The translations under genes were made by a program, and so were the position numbers. 64,000 nucleotides of DNA, taken from the NCBI RefSeq assembly GCF_019665785.1, contig NZ_CP081149.1, positions 1,488,001 to 1,552,000 on the forward strand, read 5' to 3'. The first letter of the stretch is position 1. Each line of letters begins with the position of its first letter. Under the pieces are notes generated by a model, which saw nothing but the letters and a program-made list of their open reading frames with translations, searched no databases and had not been told where the DNA came from. The DNA comes from Deefgea piscis. GTDB lineage: Bacteria; Pseudomonadota; Gammaproteobacteria; Burkholderiales; Chitinibacteraceae. This document shows positions 35,232-44,789 of the stretch, one piece after another.

Positions 35232-36131
35232 TTACATTTGCTCGGCTGATTTGTCTGTTGGCTTAGCGATTAATTGTTTGAAATCATCTGACATTGGGAA
35301 GTTCAAGTTTAAGCCTTTTGGTGGAACTGGGCTTTCAAACCAGCGTTTGTAAATGGTGTTAATTTCACCTGATTTATAAGTGCTGGCAATTGCGCTATCG
35401 ACCACCTTTTTGAATTGCGGATCATCTTTACGCAATAAGCAGCCATAAATTTCATACGATTGTGGCTTGCCGACGATTTCCCATTCGCTTGGTTTTTTGG
35501 CTTTTGCCATTTCACCGGCTAATAAAGCATCATCCATCATAAAGGCAACGGCGCGATTCGATTCAAGCATTAAGAAAGATTCGCCGTGATCTTTGGCGCT
35601 GATGATATTCATATTCATTTTTTTGTCTTCGTTCATTTTTTTCAAAATGCGTTCAGACGTCGTGCCAGCAGTAGTCACGACATTTTTGCCAGCTAAATCA
35701 GGAAAGTCTTTGATTGAACCGCCTTTCTTAGTCATAAGACGCGTGCCGATCTCGAAAATACCTAATGAGAACGCGACTTGTCTTTGGCGCTCAAGATTGT
35801 TGGTGGTTGAGCCACACTCAAGGTCAACCGTGCCGTTTTGCACTAGAGGAATACGGGTTTGTGAAGTCACTAAATTATAACGAACTTGTAAGTTCGGCAT
35901 CTTGAGTTCTTTCTTTACCGCGTCAACGACTTTGTTAGAGAGGTCAACAGAGTAGCCAATCGGTTTTGCATCATTTGCAAGATAAGAGAATGGAATCGAT
36001 GAGTCACGATGACCGAGTACAATGACACCGCTTTCTTTAATTTTTTTTAAGGTGCCGCTGAGTTCTTCTGCGCCAACGTGTGCGGTGGTGAGTAGAGACA
36101 TTGCAATGGCCAGAGGAAGTAATACTTTCAT
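35232..36131 (-). CDS. gltI: Glutamate/aspartate-type periplasmic binding protein
   Basis: 299 residues from the ATG at 36131 (MKVLLPLAIAMSLL), with GGAG six bases before it. The frame also opens at a TTG at 36143. A signal peptide of about 20 residues ends HVGA-EE. The SBP_bac_3 fold shows GVIVLGHRDSSIPFSY, LECGSTTNNLERQ (typical of the GltI group) and AFMMDDALLAGEMAK. The two glycine/threonine-rich hinge segments TTAGTTSERI and YEIYGCLLRKDDP are also present. It captures dicarboxylic amino acids for GltJKL. Confidence 0.94.
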   Translation of the reverse strand: MKVLLPLAIAMSLLTTAHVGAEELSGTLKKIKESGVIVLGHRDSSIPFSYLANDAKPIGYSVDLSNKVVDAVKKELKMPNLQVRYNLVTSQTRIPLVQNGTVDLECGSTTNNLERQRQVAFSLGIFEIGTRLMTKKGGSIKDFPDLAGKNVVTTAGTTSERILKKMNEDKKMNMNIISAKDHGESFLMLESNRAVAFMMDDALLAGEMAKAKKPSEWEIVGKPQSYEIYGCLLRKDDPQFKKVVDSAIASTYKSGEINTIYKRWFESPVPPKGLNLNFPMSDDFKQLIAKPTDKSAEQM

Positions 36132-36143
36132 GTGGTGCTCCAA

Positions 36144-36382
36144 GAGATGAGGGTTTTGATTTTTAAGTTTTTTTTCAGTATATGTAGAACTGAATAAAGC
36201 AACATCTAGGGATGTTCCTTACGGGAATACGGTAGTGTCAAGTCAATTGAATGCATGCATAGATGTTATATACACTGAATCATAATTTAGCTTGATAGAC
36301 TGCAATGTTGTGGATTGTATGCTGATGGTAGGGTATTGTTTGTAACAGTATTTTAGCTAATTGCTACCGCGAGATACCCCAT
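36144..36382. other. Regulatory gap upstream of gltI
   Basis: No gene is seen. The region should hold the gltI promoter. An inverted repeat AACATC-TAGG-GATGTT at 36201-36216, about 70 bases upstream of the gltI start, and the adjacent GTTCC-TTAC-GGGAA (36214-36226) could be operator sites. No confident -35/-10 pair was found. Confidence 0.4.
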
Positions 36383-36417
36383 AAAAATGGCTGCCATAGG
36401 GCAGCCATTTTGTTTTT
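36383..36417. terminator. Terminator after the orphan ATPase gene
   Basis: A 12-bp stem, AAAATGGCTGCC / GGCAGCCATTTT, with a short loop. T-rich sequence follows in both directions. It ends the minus-strand ATPase gene that stops at 36440. Confidence 0.85.
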
Positions 36418-36439
36418 GAGTCGTGTATCTTTCGCGTAA

Positions 36440-37198
36440 TTATTGATCCATAGGGGTTAGGATTTGACGTAAGAATTGTTTGGCACGATCGGTTTGTGGA
36501 TTGGTAAAAAAGTTTTCTGGCATGGTGTCTTCAACAATTTCACCATGATCGAGGAAAATGACGCGATCAGCGACTTCGCGGGCAAAGCCCATTTCGTGGG
36601 TCACCACCATCATGGTCATACCGGATTCTGCCAGCTGCTTCATAACGCCTAACACTTCACCAATCATTTCAGGATCGAGTGCGCTGGTAGGCTCATCAAA
36701 TAGCATTACGCGTGGGTTCATCGCCAAACCACGGGCAATCGCCACGCGCTGCTGCTGACCACCCGATAAATTGCTTGGATAAGCATCTTTTTTGTTTAAT
36801 AGACCAACACGTTCAAGCAGCTCCAAAGCCTGTTGGTTGGCTTGTGCCGCGGGGACTTTTTTAACGTTAATCGGCGCTAAGGTGATGTTTTCTAATACCG
36901 ATAAATGCGGATAAAGATTGAAGTGCTGAAACACAAAGCCGACTTCTTCACGCAATTTATTGATATTGGTTTTGGTGCTATTGGCTTGAATGCCATCAAC
37001 CCAAATTTCACCATCATTAATCGCTTCAAGTTGATTAATGGTTCGAATGAGGGTGGATTTCCCCGAGCCAGAGGGGCCACAGACCACGACCACCTCACCT
37101 TGTTTGACTTCAAGGTTGAGGTTTTTTAAAACATGGTGGTCGCGACCATACCATTTGTTAACATTATTAAAGCGAATCATGGTCACATTATCATTCAT
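36440..37198 (-). CDS. Orphan polar amino-acid ABC transporter ATPase (GltL/GlnQ-like)
   Basis: 252 residues, a full-length ATPase with Walker [11 protein letters not shown]-loop [10 protein letters not shown], signature [15 protein letters not shown], Walker [13 protein letters not shown] and switch THEMGFAR. It is closely related to gltL in this window but clearly not a recent copy. A second in-frame ATG at 37180 is possible. No permease or binding protein lies beside it apart from gltIJKL, which is separated by a terminator, so it may serve that transporter as an alternative ATPase or a permease encoded elsewhere. Confidence 0.9.
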   Translation of the reverse strand: MNDNVTMIRFNNVNKWYGRDHHVLKNLNLEVKQGEVVVVCGPSGSGKSTLIRTINQLEAINDGEIWVDGIQANSTKTNINKLREEVGFVFQHFNLYPHLSVLENITLAPINVKKVPAAQANQQALELLERVGLLNKKDAYPSNLSGGQQQRVAIARGLAMNPRVMLFDEPTSALDPEMIGEVLGVMKQLAESGMTMMVVTHEMGFAREVADRVIFLDHGEIVEDTMPENFFTNPQTDRAKQFLRQILTPMDQ

Positions 37199-37252
37199 GG
37201 GTGAACCTGTTATTTTGTAAGGGTATTCAGGGTTAGCCTAGCGGGGAAAACC

Positions 37253-38038
37253 CTAGTTGGCCAATGCATTGCTCAGTGCCACATACTGAGCCACGCTCAC
37301 ATTCTCAGGGCGGCAGCTTGGGTCAATGCCCAAATCAGCTAGCACTTGATCGTTAGCAATGCCTTTTAAATTATTGCGCAGTGTTTTACGGCGTTGCGAA
37401 AATGAAGCTAACACCAATTTACGCAGATGTTCTTCATTTTTAGCCGGATAAGGGAGTACGTCATAAGGCACCATCCGCACCACGGCAGAGTCAACTTTCG
37501 GCGGTGGATCGAACGATTCTGGCGGCACGTCAATAATATGATCCATCAGGTAGCGATATTGCAGCATGATCGATAGTCGGCCGTAATCGGTGGTACTCGG
37601 TTCAGCGACCATGCGTTCAACGACTTCTTTTTGCAGCATAAAGTGCATGTCGTAAATGATGTCGCTAAAGCTCGCCAGATGAAACAGCAGTGGGGTTGAA
37701 ATATTGTATGGCAGATTACCGACTAATTTAATTCGTTTGCCAGGGGCGATTTCGCGGGCGAGCGCGCCAAAATCAAAATTGAGTGCGTCGGCGTTGTGAA
37801 TCACTAAACGTTCAGGCGGATAAATGCTCGATAAATGGCTGACAATATCACGGTCGATTTCAACGACATTCAGTTGTGGAACGCGAGCCAGCAGCGGAGC
37901 GGTCAGCGCAGCAAGGCCAGGACCGATTTCGACGACGACGTCGTCAGCTTGTGGGTCAACTGCGTTGATGATGCCAGCAATGACGCCTTGGTCTTGTAAA
38001 AAGTTTTGTCCAAAGCGTTTACGGGGAATATGTGCCAT
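37253..38038 (-). CDS. rsmA: 16S rRNA (A1518/A1519) dimethyltransferase
   Basis: 261 residues from the ATG at 38038 ([14 protein letters not shown]), with AAGGA about five bases upstream. The longer frame to 38065 is not family-like. Also known as KsgA. It dimethylates two adjacent adenines in helix 45 late in small-subunit assembly. SAM motifs are [13 protein letters not shown] and VVEIDRD, and the catalytic motif is [13 protein letters not shown]. It belongs to the conserved order lptD-surA-pdxA-rsmA. Confidence 0.96.
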   Translation of the reverse strand: MAHIPRKRFGQNFLQDQGVIAGIINAVDPQADDVVVEIGPGLAALTAPLLARVPQLNVVEIDRDIVSHLSSIYPPERLVIHNADALNFDFGALAREIAPGKRIKLVGNLPYNISTPLLFHLASFSDIIYDMHFMLQKEVVERMVAEPSTTDYGRLSIMLQYRYLMDHIIDVPPESFDPPPKVDSAVVRMVPYDVLPYPAKNEEHLRKLVLASFSQRRKTLRNNLKGIANDQVLADLGIDPSCRPENVSVAQYVALSNALAN

Positions 38039-38069
38039 TTGAATCCTTGCCCCCAACGGGGACATACAA

Positions 38070-38093
38070 AAATAAAAAGCGAGAAGTCTCGCT
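38070..38093 (-). terminator. Hairpin with T-run between pdxA and rsmA
   Basis: The stem AGCGAG / CTCGCT with a short loop is followed in the minus direction by TTTTTATTTTT. It is only about 30 bases before the rsmA start, so it may act as an attenuator within the operon. Confidence 0.7.
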
Positions 38094-38182
38094 ATTGTAA
38101 AGCAGTCGCATCGCGTGGTTTTTCCGTTGATCGATTGAGTTTATCAAGCAATGCCGAAAAGCCACGTGCTGCGCTGAAGTCC

Positions 38183-39181
38183 TTAAGTGTTGGCCGCTAA
38201 TGAGGCGGCTAATTGAGTCGCAGCAATCAAGCTGCCGACATCCGCGAGACCTTTACCGGCTAAGCCGAGTGCGGTGCCGTGATCGACCGAGGTCCGAATA
38301 ATCGGTAAGCCCAGCGTGATATTAATGCCGGCACCAAAGGTGGCGAATTTTAAAACCGGTAGCCCTTGGTCATGATACATCGCCAACACCGCATCGCCTT
38401 GCGCCAAAATTGGCGGATTAAATAAAGTATCAGCGGGCAGCGGTCCGATTAAATGCATGCCTTCGGCGCGTAATTGCTCGAGTACCGGAATGATGATATC
38501 AATTTCTTCACGGCCCATATGGCCACTTTCGCCGGCGTGTGGGTTGAGCCCGGCGACGATGATTTTGGGCTGAGGTAGGCCAAAATACTGCTGTAAATCA
38601 TGCTGCAAAATACGTAAAGTGCTGCGTAATGCATCGCTAGTTATCGCGCTGGCGACGTCTTTAAGTGGTAAATGCGTAGTAGCCAGTGCGACTCGCATCA
38701 TCTTGGCGTCGGCGCCGTATTCACCGGCCAGCATCATGACTACCTGTGGGGTATGCGTCTTTTCAGCAAGGTACTCGGTATGTCCAGAGAAATACCCGCC
38801 CAGTTTGGCGTCGTTGATCACCCCTTTGTGCAGCGGCGCGGTGACGATTGCGGCGAACTCGCCTTGCATACAGCCTGCAATGGCGCGATCAAGTAGCGCC
38901 AAAACATAGCTTGAGTTTTTGGGCTCAAGTTGCCCAGCAATACTGCTGACGACTAAGGGGATATGCAAGACTGAAACGGGGGCGGTGTGCTCGGCTTGAT
39001 AATCAGGCCAGGCCGTCACAATGGCTGGATCAATCCCAACGCAAGTGGCGCGCTCAAGCAGCAATTGGCGATCAGCCAATAAAACGATAGGTGTGGGTAT
39101 GTTGCTCTGTGCTAATTGTATCGCTAGCTCGGGGCCAATACCTGCAGGTTCTCCGGTGGTGATCGCCAATGGTTTTTGCAT
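38183..39181 (-). CDS. pdxA: 4-hydroxythreonine-4-phosphate dehydrogenase
   Basis: 332 residues. Acts in DXP-dependent pyridoxal phosphate synthesis. Family motifs are ITTGEPAGIGPELA at the N-terminus, VTAPLHKGVIN, FSGHTEYLAE (metal-binding His), GLNPHAGESGHMGREE and YHDQGLPVLK, with the last metal ligands near the C-terminus (RTSVDHGTALGLAG). The start ATG shares one base with the surA stop (TAATG), so the two are translationally coupled. Confidence 0.97.
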   Translation of the reverse strand: MQKPLAITTGEPAGIGPELAIQLAQSNIPTPIVLLADRQLLLERATCVGIDPAIVTAWPDYQAEHTAPVSVLHIPLVVSSIAGQLEPKNSSYVLALLDRAIAGCMQGEFAAIVTAPLHKGVINDAKLGGYFSGHTEYLAEKTHTPQVVMMLAGEYGADAKMMRVALATTHLPLKDVASAITSDALRSTLRILQHDLQQYFGLPQPKIIVAGLNPHAGESGHMGREEIDIIIPVLEQLRAEGMHLIGPLPADTLFNPPILAQGDAVLAMYHDQGLPVLKFATFGAGINITLGLPIIRTSVDHGTALGLAGKGLADVGSLIAATQLAASLAANT

Positions 39182-40470
39182 TACTCGTCCTTGAGGCGCA
39201 ATTCAACGTGGGCGCGATCACGCAATTGACGCAGCCAATCTTCATATTGCTCTTCGGCTTTACGTTGTTTTAATTCATTGCGTAATTTGAAACGCGCACG
39301 CTCTAAAGTCACGTCTTGTTTACGGCGCTCATCAACGCGAATCAAGTGGAAACCAAACGGCGTTTGTACCGGCTGACTCACTTCGCCCACTTTGAGCGAA
39401 TTCATTACATTTTCAAATTCTGGTACCGTTTCTCCCGGATTGAGCCAGCCTAAATCACCGCCTTTGGGGGCGCTAGCATCATCGGAAAACGCTTTGGCGA
39501 GGTCTTCGAATTTTTCGCCATGCTCAATGCGACTGCGAATTTGGCGTAATTTTTGTTGTGCATCGGTGGTCGAAGTGATTTCGTTGCTGCGGATCAAAAT
39601 GTGCCGTACATGGCTTTGATCAACCACGACTTGTTCTTGCTGGCTACGTTTGTCGAGTAGCTTGAATAAATGAAACCCCGCCGGGCTGCGAACCACGTCG
39701 GTAATGCCGCCAGGCTTGAGTTGGTCGAGCAAGCTAGTAAATGCCGGCGGCAAAGAGCCAGCAGGCCGCCAACCTAATGAGCCCCCTTTATTGGCGTTTT
39801 GATCGGCAGAGTAGCTTGCGGCAACGCTGGCAAATGCAGCGCCGGTTTCCAACTCTTTTTTGGCCGCTTGAATGCGTAAACGGCGCGCTTGAATTTGGTC
39901 AGGCCCGGCGTTTTCCGGTAATGGAATAAAAATCTGCGCCAAGTTGTATTCCATTTGGACTTTATTGGCCGCTAGTTTGATGTAGTCATCAATTTCGGAG
40001 TCGGTCACCACCACTTTGCTATCAATTTCGCGATCTTTTAAGCGTGCCAAGAGCATTTCTTGGCGAATTTGGTCGCGAAATCCACGCCATGACATGCCGG
40101 TTTCTTCCAGTTTTTGGCGAAACACCGGCAAACTCATTTGATTTTGTGCCGCAATCCGGTTGATCGCCATTTCCAGCTGATTGTCATCAACTCGAATGCC
40201 AAGCTGCTGAGCGTATTGGGTTTGCAGCTGATCTAATATCATCCGTTCCAGCACTTGTTCTTGCAGTACTTGCTCAGGCGGTAATTGAACTTTTTGCTGT
40301 TCTAGATTTTTGCGAATGGCGTTGATTTTTTGATTGAGTTCAACTTGCGTAATCGCATTGCGATTCACAACCGCAATCACGCGATCGGCAGTAATAATTT
40401 CGGCCATTGCCGCACTACTAAAGAGCGCTAAAGTTAGCGTTGCGGTACGCAGCAAAGTCATAGTCTTCAT
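39181..40470 (-). CDS. surA: Periplasmic chaperone and peptidyl-prolyl isomerase SurA
   Basis: 429 residues with a signal peptide of about 23 residues (ending AAMA-E). N-terminal chaperone domain (about 24-170) followed by two parvulin (PpiC) domains (about 175-280 and 290-390). The second has HILIRSNEITS, FSDDASAPKGGDLGWL and PFGFHLIRVDERR. SurA escorts outer-membrane proteins, including LptD, to the BAM complex. Its place right after lptD is conserved in proteobacteria. It ends one base into pdxA. Confidence 0.97.
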   Translation of the reverse strand: MKTMTLLRTATLTLALFSSAAMAEIITADRVIAVVNRNAITQVELNQKINAIRKNLEQQKVQLPPEQVLQEQVLERMILDQLQTQYAQQLGIRVDDNQLEMAINRIAAQNQMSLPVFRQKLEETGMSWRGFRDQIRQEMLLARLKDREIDSKVVVTDSEIDDYIKLAANKVQMEYNLAQIFIPLPENAGPDQIQARRLRIQAAKKELETGAAFASVAASYSADQNANKGGSLGWRPAGSLPPAFTSLLDQLKPGGITDVVRSPAGFHLFKLLDKRSQQEQVVVDQSHVRHILIRSNEITSTTDAQQKLRQIRSRIEHGEKFEDLAKAFSDDASAPKGGDLGWLNPGETVPEFENVMNSLKVGEVSQPVQTPFGFHLIRVDERRKQDVTLERARFKLRNELKQRKAEEQYEDWLRQLRDRAHVELRLKDE

Positions 40471-40485
40471 ACGGTTGTACTGCCT

Positions 40486-42663
40486 TTAACGAAGTTTTGG
40501 AGAGCGATAAGTGTCGGCGTAACCAGGAATGGATTGCTTTAATAAGCTAATCGGATTCATCCCCAATCCGGCCAAACCGCCTAATTCTAAGATTGCAAAG
40601 TAATTGGTTTTGTACGTGCTATTGGTGGTGACATAGCTTTGCGCAGCAAAACGCAGCGCCCAACAGCCGGCATTATATTCAACGCCAGCAATCGTCTCTA
40701 GTGCTTTGCGATCATTCAGTGAATAGTTGTAACGACCCACGGCATACCAGCCATTACCCAGCGGCCATTGCCCCGAGATGTCGGCTTGTTCGATATTGGA
40801 CGATTTATTGTGCACGTAACGTAAATTGAGGGTTTTATATTCGCTCGGTGTCCAGCTGAGGTTGAGCTCCGAATTGATGGTGCTTTTGGTGTGCAAGTCT
40901 TGCTGCAATAAGTAGTTCACATTGACATTGTTAGGTAATTGACTGCCCACCATCAAAAACATATTTGAGCTTTTTTGCTCATCGGTATTATCTGGGCCAG
41001 ACAATGTCACGCGTGGTGAGGTGAAATAAAACTGTTGGCCGACACCGGCGTAAAAGCGCTCAATCCCGGTTGCATCATCAAAAATACGGCTGCTGATGGC
41101 CAAAGTTAGATTGTTGGCGTCATTAATTCGGTCATTGCCGGTAAATTTATTTTCGCTAAACAACTGTGACCAAGACAGCGCGGCAACGGCCGAGTCGTAA
41201 TTGGGAACATCGCTTTGTGATTTATACGGTGCATACACATAAAAAGCGCGTGGCTCTAAGGTTTGCACAATGTCTGAGCCAAATAAACTGCCTTCGCGCT
41301 CAAAAAATAGCCCGGTATCAATACTGGCGATTGGCACGACAAAGGATTGATTGCCCATGTCTTGGCCGGTCGCGCTTTCGGTGCGATAGGTATTGGCGTG
41401 TACGCTTAAACGCGGAGTAATAAAACCGTAGCTATTGCTCATTGGCAGGCTAATGCTTGGGTTAATCCAAGCGCGATCGCCCTGTACTAAGGATTGATTC
41501 ACAAAGCGGGTTACTTCACCGCTGATTTTGGTTTCTAAACCATAACCAATTTGCGGGCTAGCGCTAAAATACCACTGCGGCATGCGCCAGTATGGATCTT
41601 CAACCGGGTTGGTTTCGGTTTGTAGCGTTTGATAGCGCTGAACCCGTAAATACGTTGACCAAAAATCGCCGTTGTAATTGAGCAGCGCTTCTTGTGGCAA
41701 ATTCACTTGCGAGGCGCCCGAGAGCGTGTCAGAAAAATCAATAAAGTAATCAGAGTCAGATACTTTTTGATAATTAATACTTAATGACAAGCGATCGCTG
41801 AGCAGTTGATTGTGCTGGAAGTAAACGCCATAACGCTGCGTGTCGGTTGATCTGTCGTTAATTCCCGCCGCACGTAGGGTGCCGGCGTATTCGGGTTGCA
41901 GATAGCGAAATTCACCACCGAGCATGACGCCGCGCTCACCAAAATAGCTCGGCGTAATCGTTGCATCGTAATTGGGCGCCAGATTAAAGTAATACGGCTG
42001 GCTGTATTGCAAGCCATTGGTATTGCTGTAGCCTAACGTGGGTAATAAGAGGCCACTTTTGCGATCGCCATTGAGTGGGAAGTCAACAAAAGGGTAGTAA
42101 AAAAACGGTACGCCTTTAAATTCGGCCCAGCCATGCCAAGCTTGACCATAATTACTGGTGTAATCGAGATCAATTTCTCTGGCGTGCAAATACCAATCGT
42201 CTTGCCCATCGCGGCAAGTGGTCATACGACCTTTTTGGATGGTGTATTTGTCTTTGCCGCCAAATAAAACTTTGACGCCGTCACCCCGTACTTGGCCTTC
42301 AGCCATGTGGTAAATCGGGTTGTCCATTTCACCCAAGCGAGTCTGCACCGTCATATTCAGTGAGTCACCCTCAAGCGTATCGCCTTTTTGCGTGACTTTG
42401 ACTTTGTCACCAGCATGAACTTGATCGGCCTCGAGTTCGTACTTCACCCAGTCGGCGTTGACCACCATGCCATCGCGATTGACGATGACATTGCCGCGCG
42501 CCTCAGAATATTGTCCTTCTTGGACGCTGGCTTGATCCGCTTCAATGAATAAGGGCGGCTCGGCCGCAGGGCTGGATGCAGCGGCTTGGCTCAGTGCCGG
42601 TAAGATGGCCAGTGAGAACGCTACGATCTTGATGGTATAGGGAGGAGAATTACGCACCCGCAT
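40486..42663 (-). CDS. lptD: LPS-assembly outer-membrane protein LptD
   Basis: 725 residues from the ATG at 42663. The frame is open to 42819, but that would overlap the divergent amgK, and the signal peptide (about 1-28, ending SQA) starts with the chosen Met. A periplasmic LptA-like jellyroll (about 40-150, FIEADQASVQEGQYSEARGN) leads to a large beta-barrel. It forms the LPS translocon with LptE and inserts LPS in the outer leaflet. Cys in MTTCRDGQDDWYLHA and Cys in YNAGCWALR are the conserved pair expected to form an interdomain disulfide. surA follows 15 bases later. Confidence 0.95.
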   Translation of the reverse strand: MRVRNSPPYTIKIVAFSLAILPALSQAAASSPAAEPPLFIEADQASVQEGQYSEARGNVIVNRDGMVVNADWVKYELEADQVHAGDKVKVTQKGDTLEGDSLNMTVQTRLGEMDNPIYHMAEGQVRGDGVKVLFGGKDKYTIQKGRMTTCRDGQDDWYLHAREIDLDYTSNYGQAWHGWAEFKGVPFFYYPFVDFPLNGDRKSGLLLPTLGYSNTNGLQYSQPYYFNLAPNYDATITPSYFGERGVMLGGEFRYLQPEYAGTLRAAGINDRSTDTQRYGVYFQHNQLLSDRLSLSINYQKVSDSDYFIDFSDTLSGASQVNLPQEALLNYNGDFWSTYLRVQRYQTLQTETNPVEDPYWRMPQWYFSASPQIGYGLETKISGEVTRFVNQSLVQGDRAWINPSISLPMSNSYGFITPRLSVHANTYRTESATGQDMGNQSFVVPIASIDTGLFFEREGSLFGSDIVQTLEPRAFYVYAPYKSQSDVPNYDSAVAALSWSQLFSENKFTGNDRINDANNLTLAISSRIFDDATGIERFYAGVGQQFYFTSPRVTLSGPDNTDEQKSSNMFLMVGSQLPNNVNVNYLLQQDLHTKSTINSELNLSWTPSEYKTLNLRYVHNKSSNIEQADISGQWPLGNGWYAVGRYNYSLNDRKALETIAGVEYNAGCWALRFAAQSYVTTNSTYKTNYFAILELGGLAGLGMNPISLLKQSIPGYADTYRSPKLR

Positions 42664-42759
42664 GTGGTTGTCGTCATTACTTTGATAGAATTGGTGGATT
42701 CTAGCAGTAAACGCGCTTAACTTTCTTAACAAACGTGGTAAACAGGAACGATATTTCTC

Positions 42760-43752
42760 ATGAATCGCAGTGAACAGCTCTCCAATTGGTTGCAACAAGT
42801 GCGCGCTGCTACGCCGCAAAGCATCGTTTTAGCTGCGGCTGACGCCAGTGTGCGGCAATATTGGCGTGTTTGTTACGCCGATGGCTCAGTGGTGGTGATG
42901 GATTTTGACCCCGCTGTTTTTGATTGCGCGCCTTTTTTGGCGCGCCAGCAACAATTGGCCGGTGCCGGCATTGCCGTACCACAAGTTTTTGAGCAAGACT
43001 TGCAATTGGGTTTTGTCGTTTTAGAAGATTTAGGCGACGTGACTTTGGCCAGTGTCCTTAGCGAGAGTAGCGCAAAAGAGTGGTATCTGCGTGCCATCAA
43101 GCTGCTGGTTGAGATGCAGGCCAATACCTCGGACGATGATTTGCCGGTGTTTGATGCCGCCTTTGTTCAGCGTGAGCTGGATATTTGCCGCGAGTGGTAT
43201 TTTGGTCAGCAATTTGGCGTGACTTTGGCCGGTAAAGAATTGGCCACATGGGAGCGCGCTTGTGCGTTGATTGTACAGCAAGTGGTGAATCAGCCAACGC
43301 TGTTTATGCATCGCGATTTTCATTCCAGAAATATCTTGGTGCAAAACGATGCATTGCGTTTAATTGATTTTCAAGATGCCGTCAAAGGGCCGATTGCTTA
43401 CGATTTGGTTTCATTACTGCGTGATGCGTATGTGGAATGGGGCGAAACCTTTGTGCTGGATTTAACTATTCGGTATTGGGAGCAAGCCCGCGCTGCTGGT
43501 TTAGCGGTGCATGACGATTTTGGTGATTTTTATTTGGCATTTGAAATGGCCGGTTTGCAGCGCCATTTGAAAATTTTGGGTTTATTTGCCCGGTTAAAAT
43601 ACCGCGACAATAAGCCGCAATATCAAGCCGATATCCCCCGCGTATTTCATTATGTGCGCCAAGTTTGCTTGCGCTATAGCGAGTTAACCCCATTGGGACG
43701 GTTATTAGTAAATTTAAATGGTGAAAAAATCGAGTCTGGTTTTACTTTTTAA
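42760..43752 (+). CDS. amgK: N-acetylmuramate/N-acetylglucosamine anomeric kinase (AmgK-like)
   Basis: 330 residues of the APH/choline-kinase fold. Catalytic loop MHRDFHSRNILV and metal motif LIDFQDAVKGPIAYDLVSLLRD are complete. AmgK phosphorylates MurNAc and GlcNAc at C1, and MurU then makes UDP-MurNAc, bypassing MurA/MurB and so lowering fosfomycin sensitivity. The assignment rests on the fold, the position divergent from lptD as in Pseudomonas, and the MurU-like gene that follows. The starts of amgK and lptD are about 96 bases apart, so promoters lie between them. Confidence 0.9.
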   Translation: MNRSEQLSNWLQQVRAATPQSIVLAAADASVRQYWRVCYADGSVVVMDFDPAVFDCAPFLARQQQLAGAGIAVPQVFEQDLQLGFVVLEDLGDVTLASVLSESSAKEWYLRAIKLLVEMQANTSDDDLPVFDAAFVQRELDICREWYFGQQFGVTLAGKELATWERACALIVQQVVNQPTLFMHRDFHSRNILVQNDALRLIDFQDAVKGPIAYDLVSLLRDAYVEWGETFVLDLTIRYWEQARAAGLAVHDDFGDFYLAFEMAGLQRHLKILGLFARLKYRDNKPQYQADIPRVFHYVRQVCLRYSELTPLGRLLVNLNGEKIESGFTF

Positions 43753-43803
43753 TCCGCCGTTTTTTGCCGCATAGCGGGCGACTTTACCGTGCGGTTTGCA
43801 GCT

Positions 43804-43821
43804 GTTACGCCTTGGCGTAAT
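43804..43821. other. Short perfect hairpin after amgK
   Basis: TTACGCC / GGCGTAA with a two-base centre. No T-run. Together with the terminator 25 bases later, it makes the amgK-murU gap rich in secondary structure. Confidence 0.4.
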
Positions 43822-43845
43822 TGGGTTGGATGATTGATTCGCAGT

Positions 43846-44597
<752 letters not shown>

Positions 44598-44789
44598 CCT
44601 AAATTCAGCGTGGCTAAACAGAGTAGTTTGAGTGCTTCGTTGTTATAGCTTGGGATTTGAGGCGTTGCGGCCTAATGCGGTTATGGATGGCGAAACGTGT
44701 GCGCTTCCTCGAGGTGCGAATGCATCACGCTTGTCTTTTGTTGCGCTGCAACGTAAATTTAAGTCGAGTTATCACGATGGGGAATTGCG

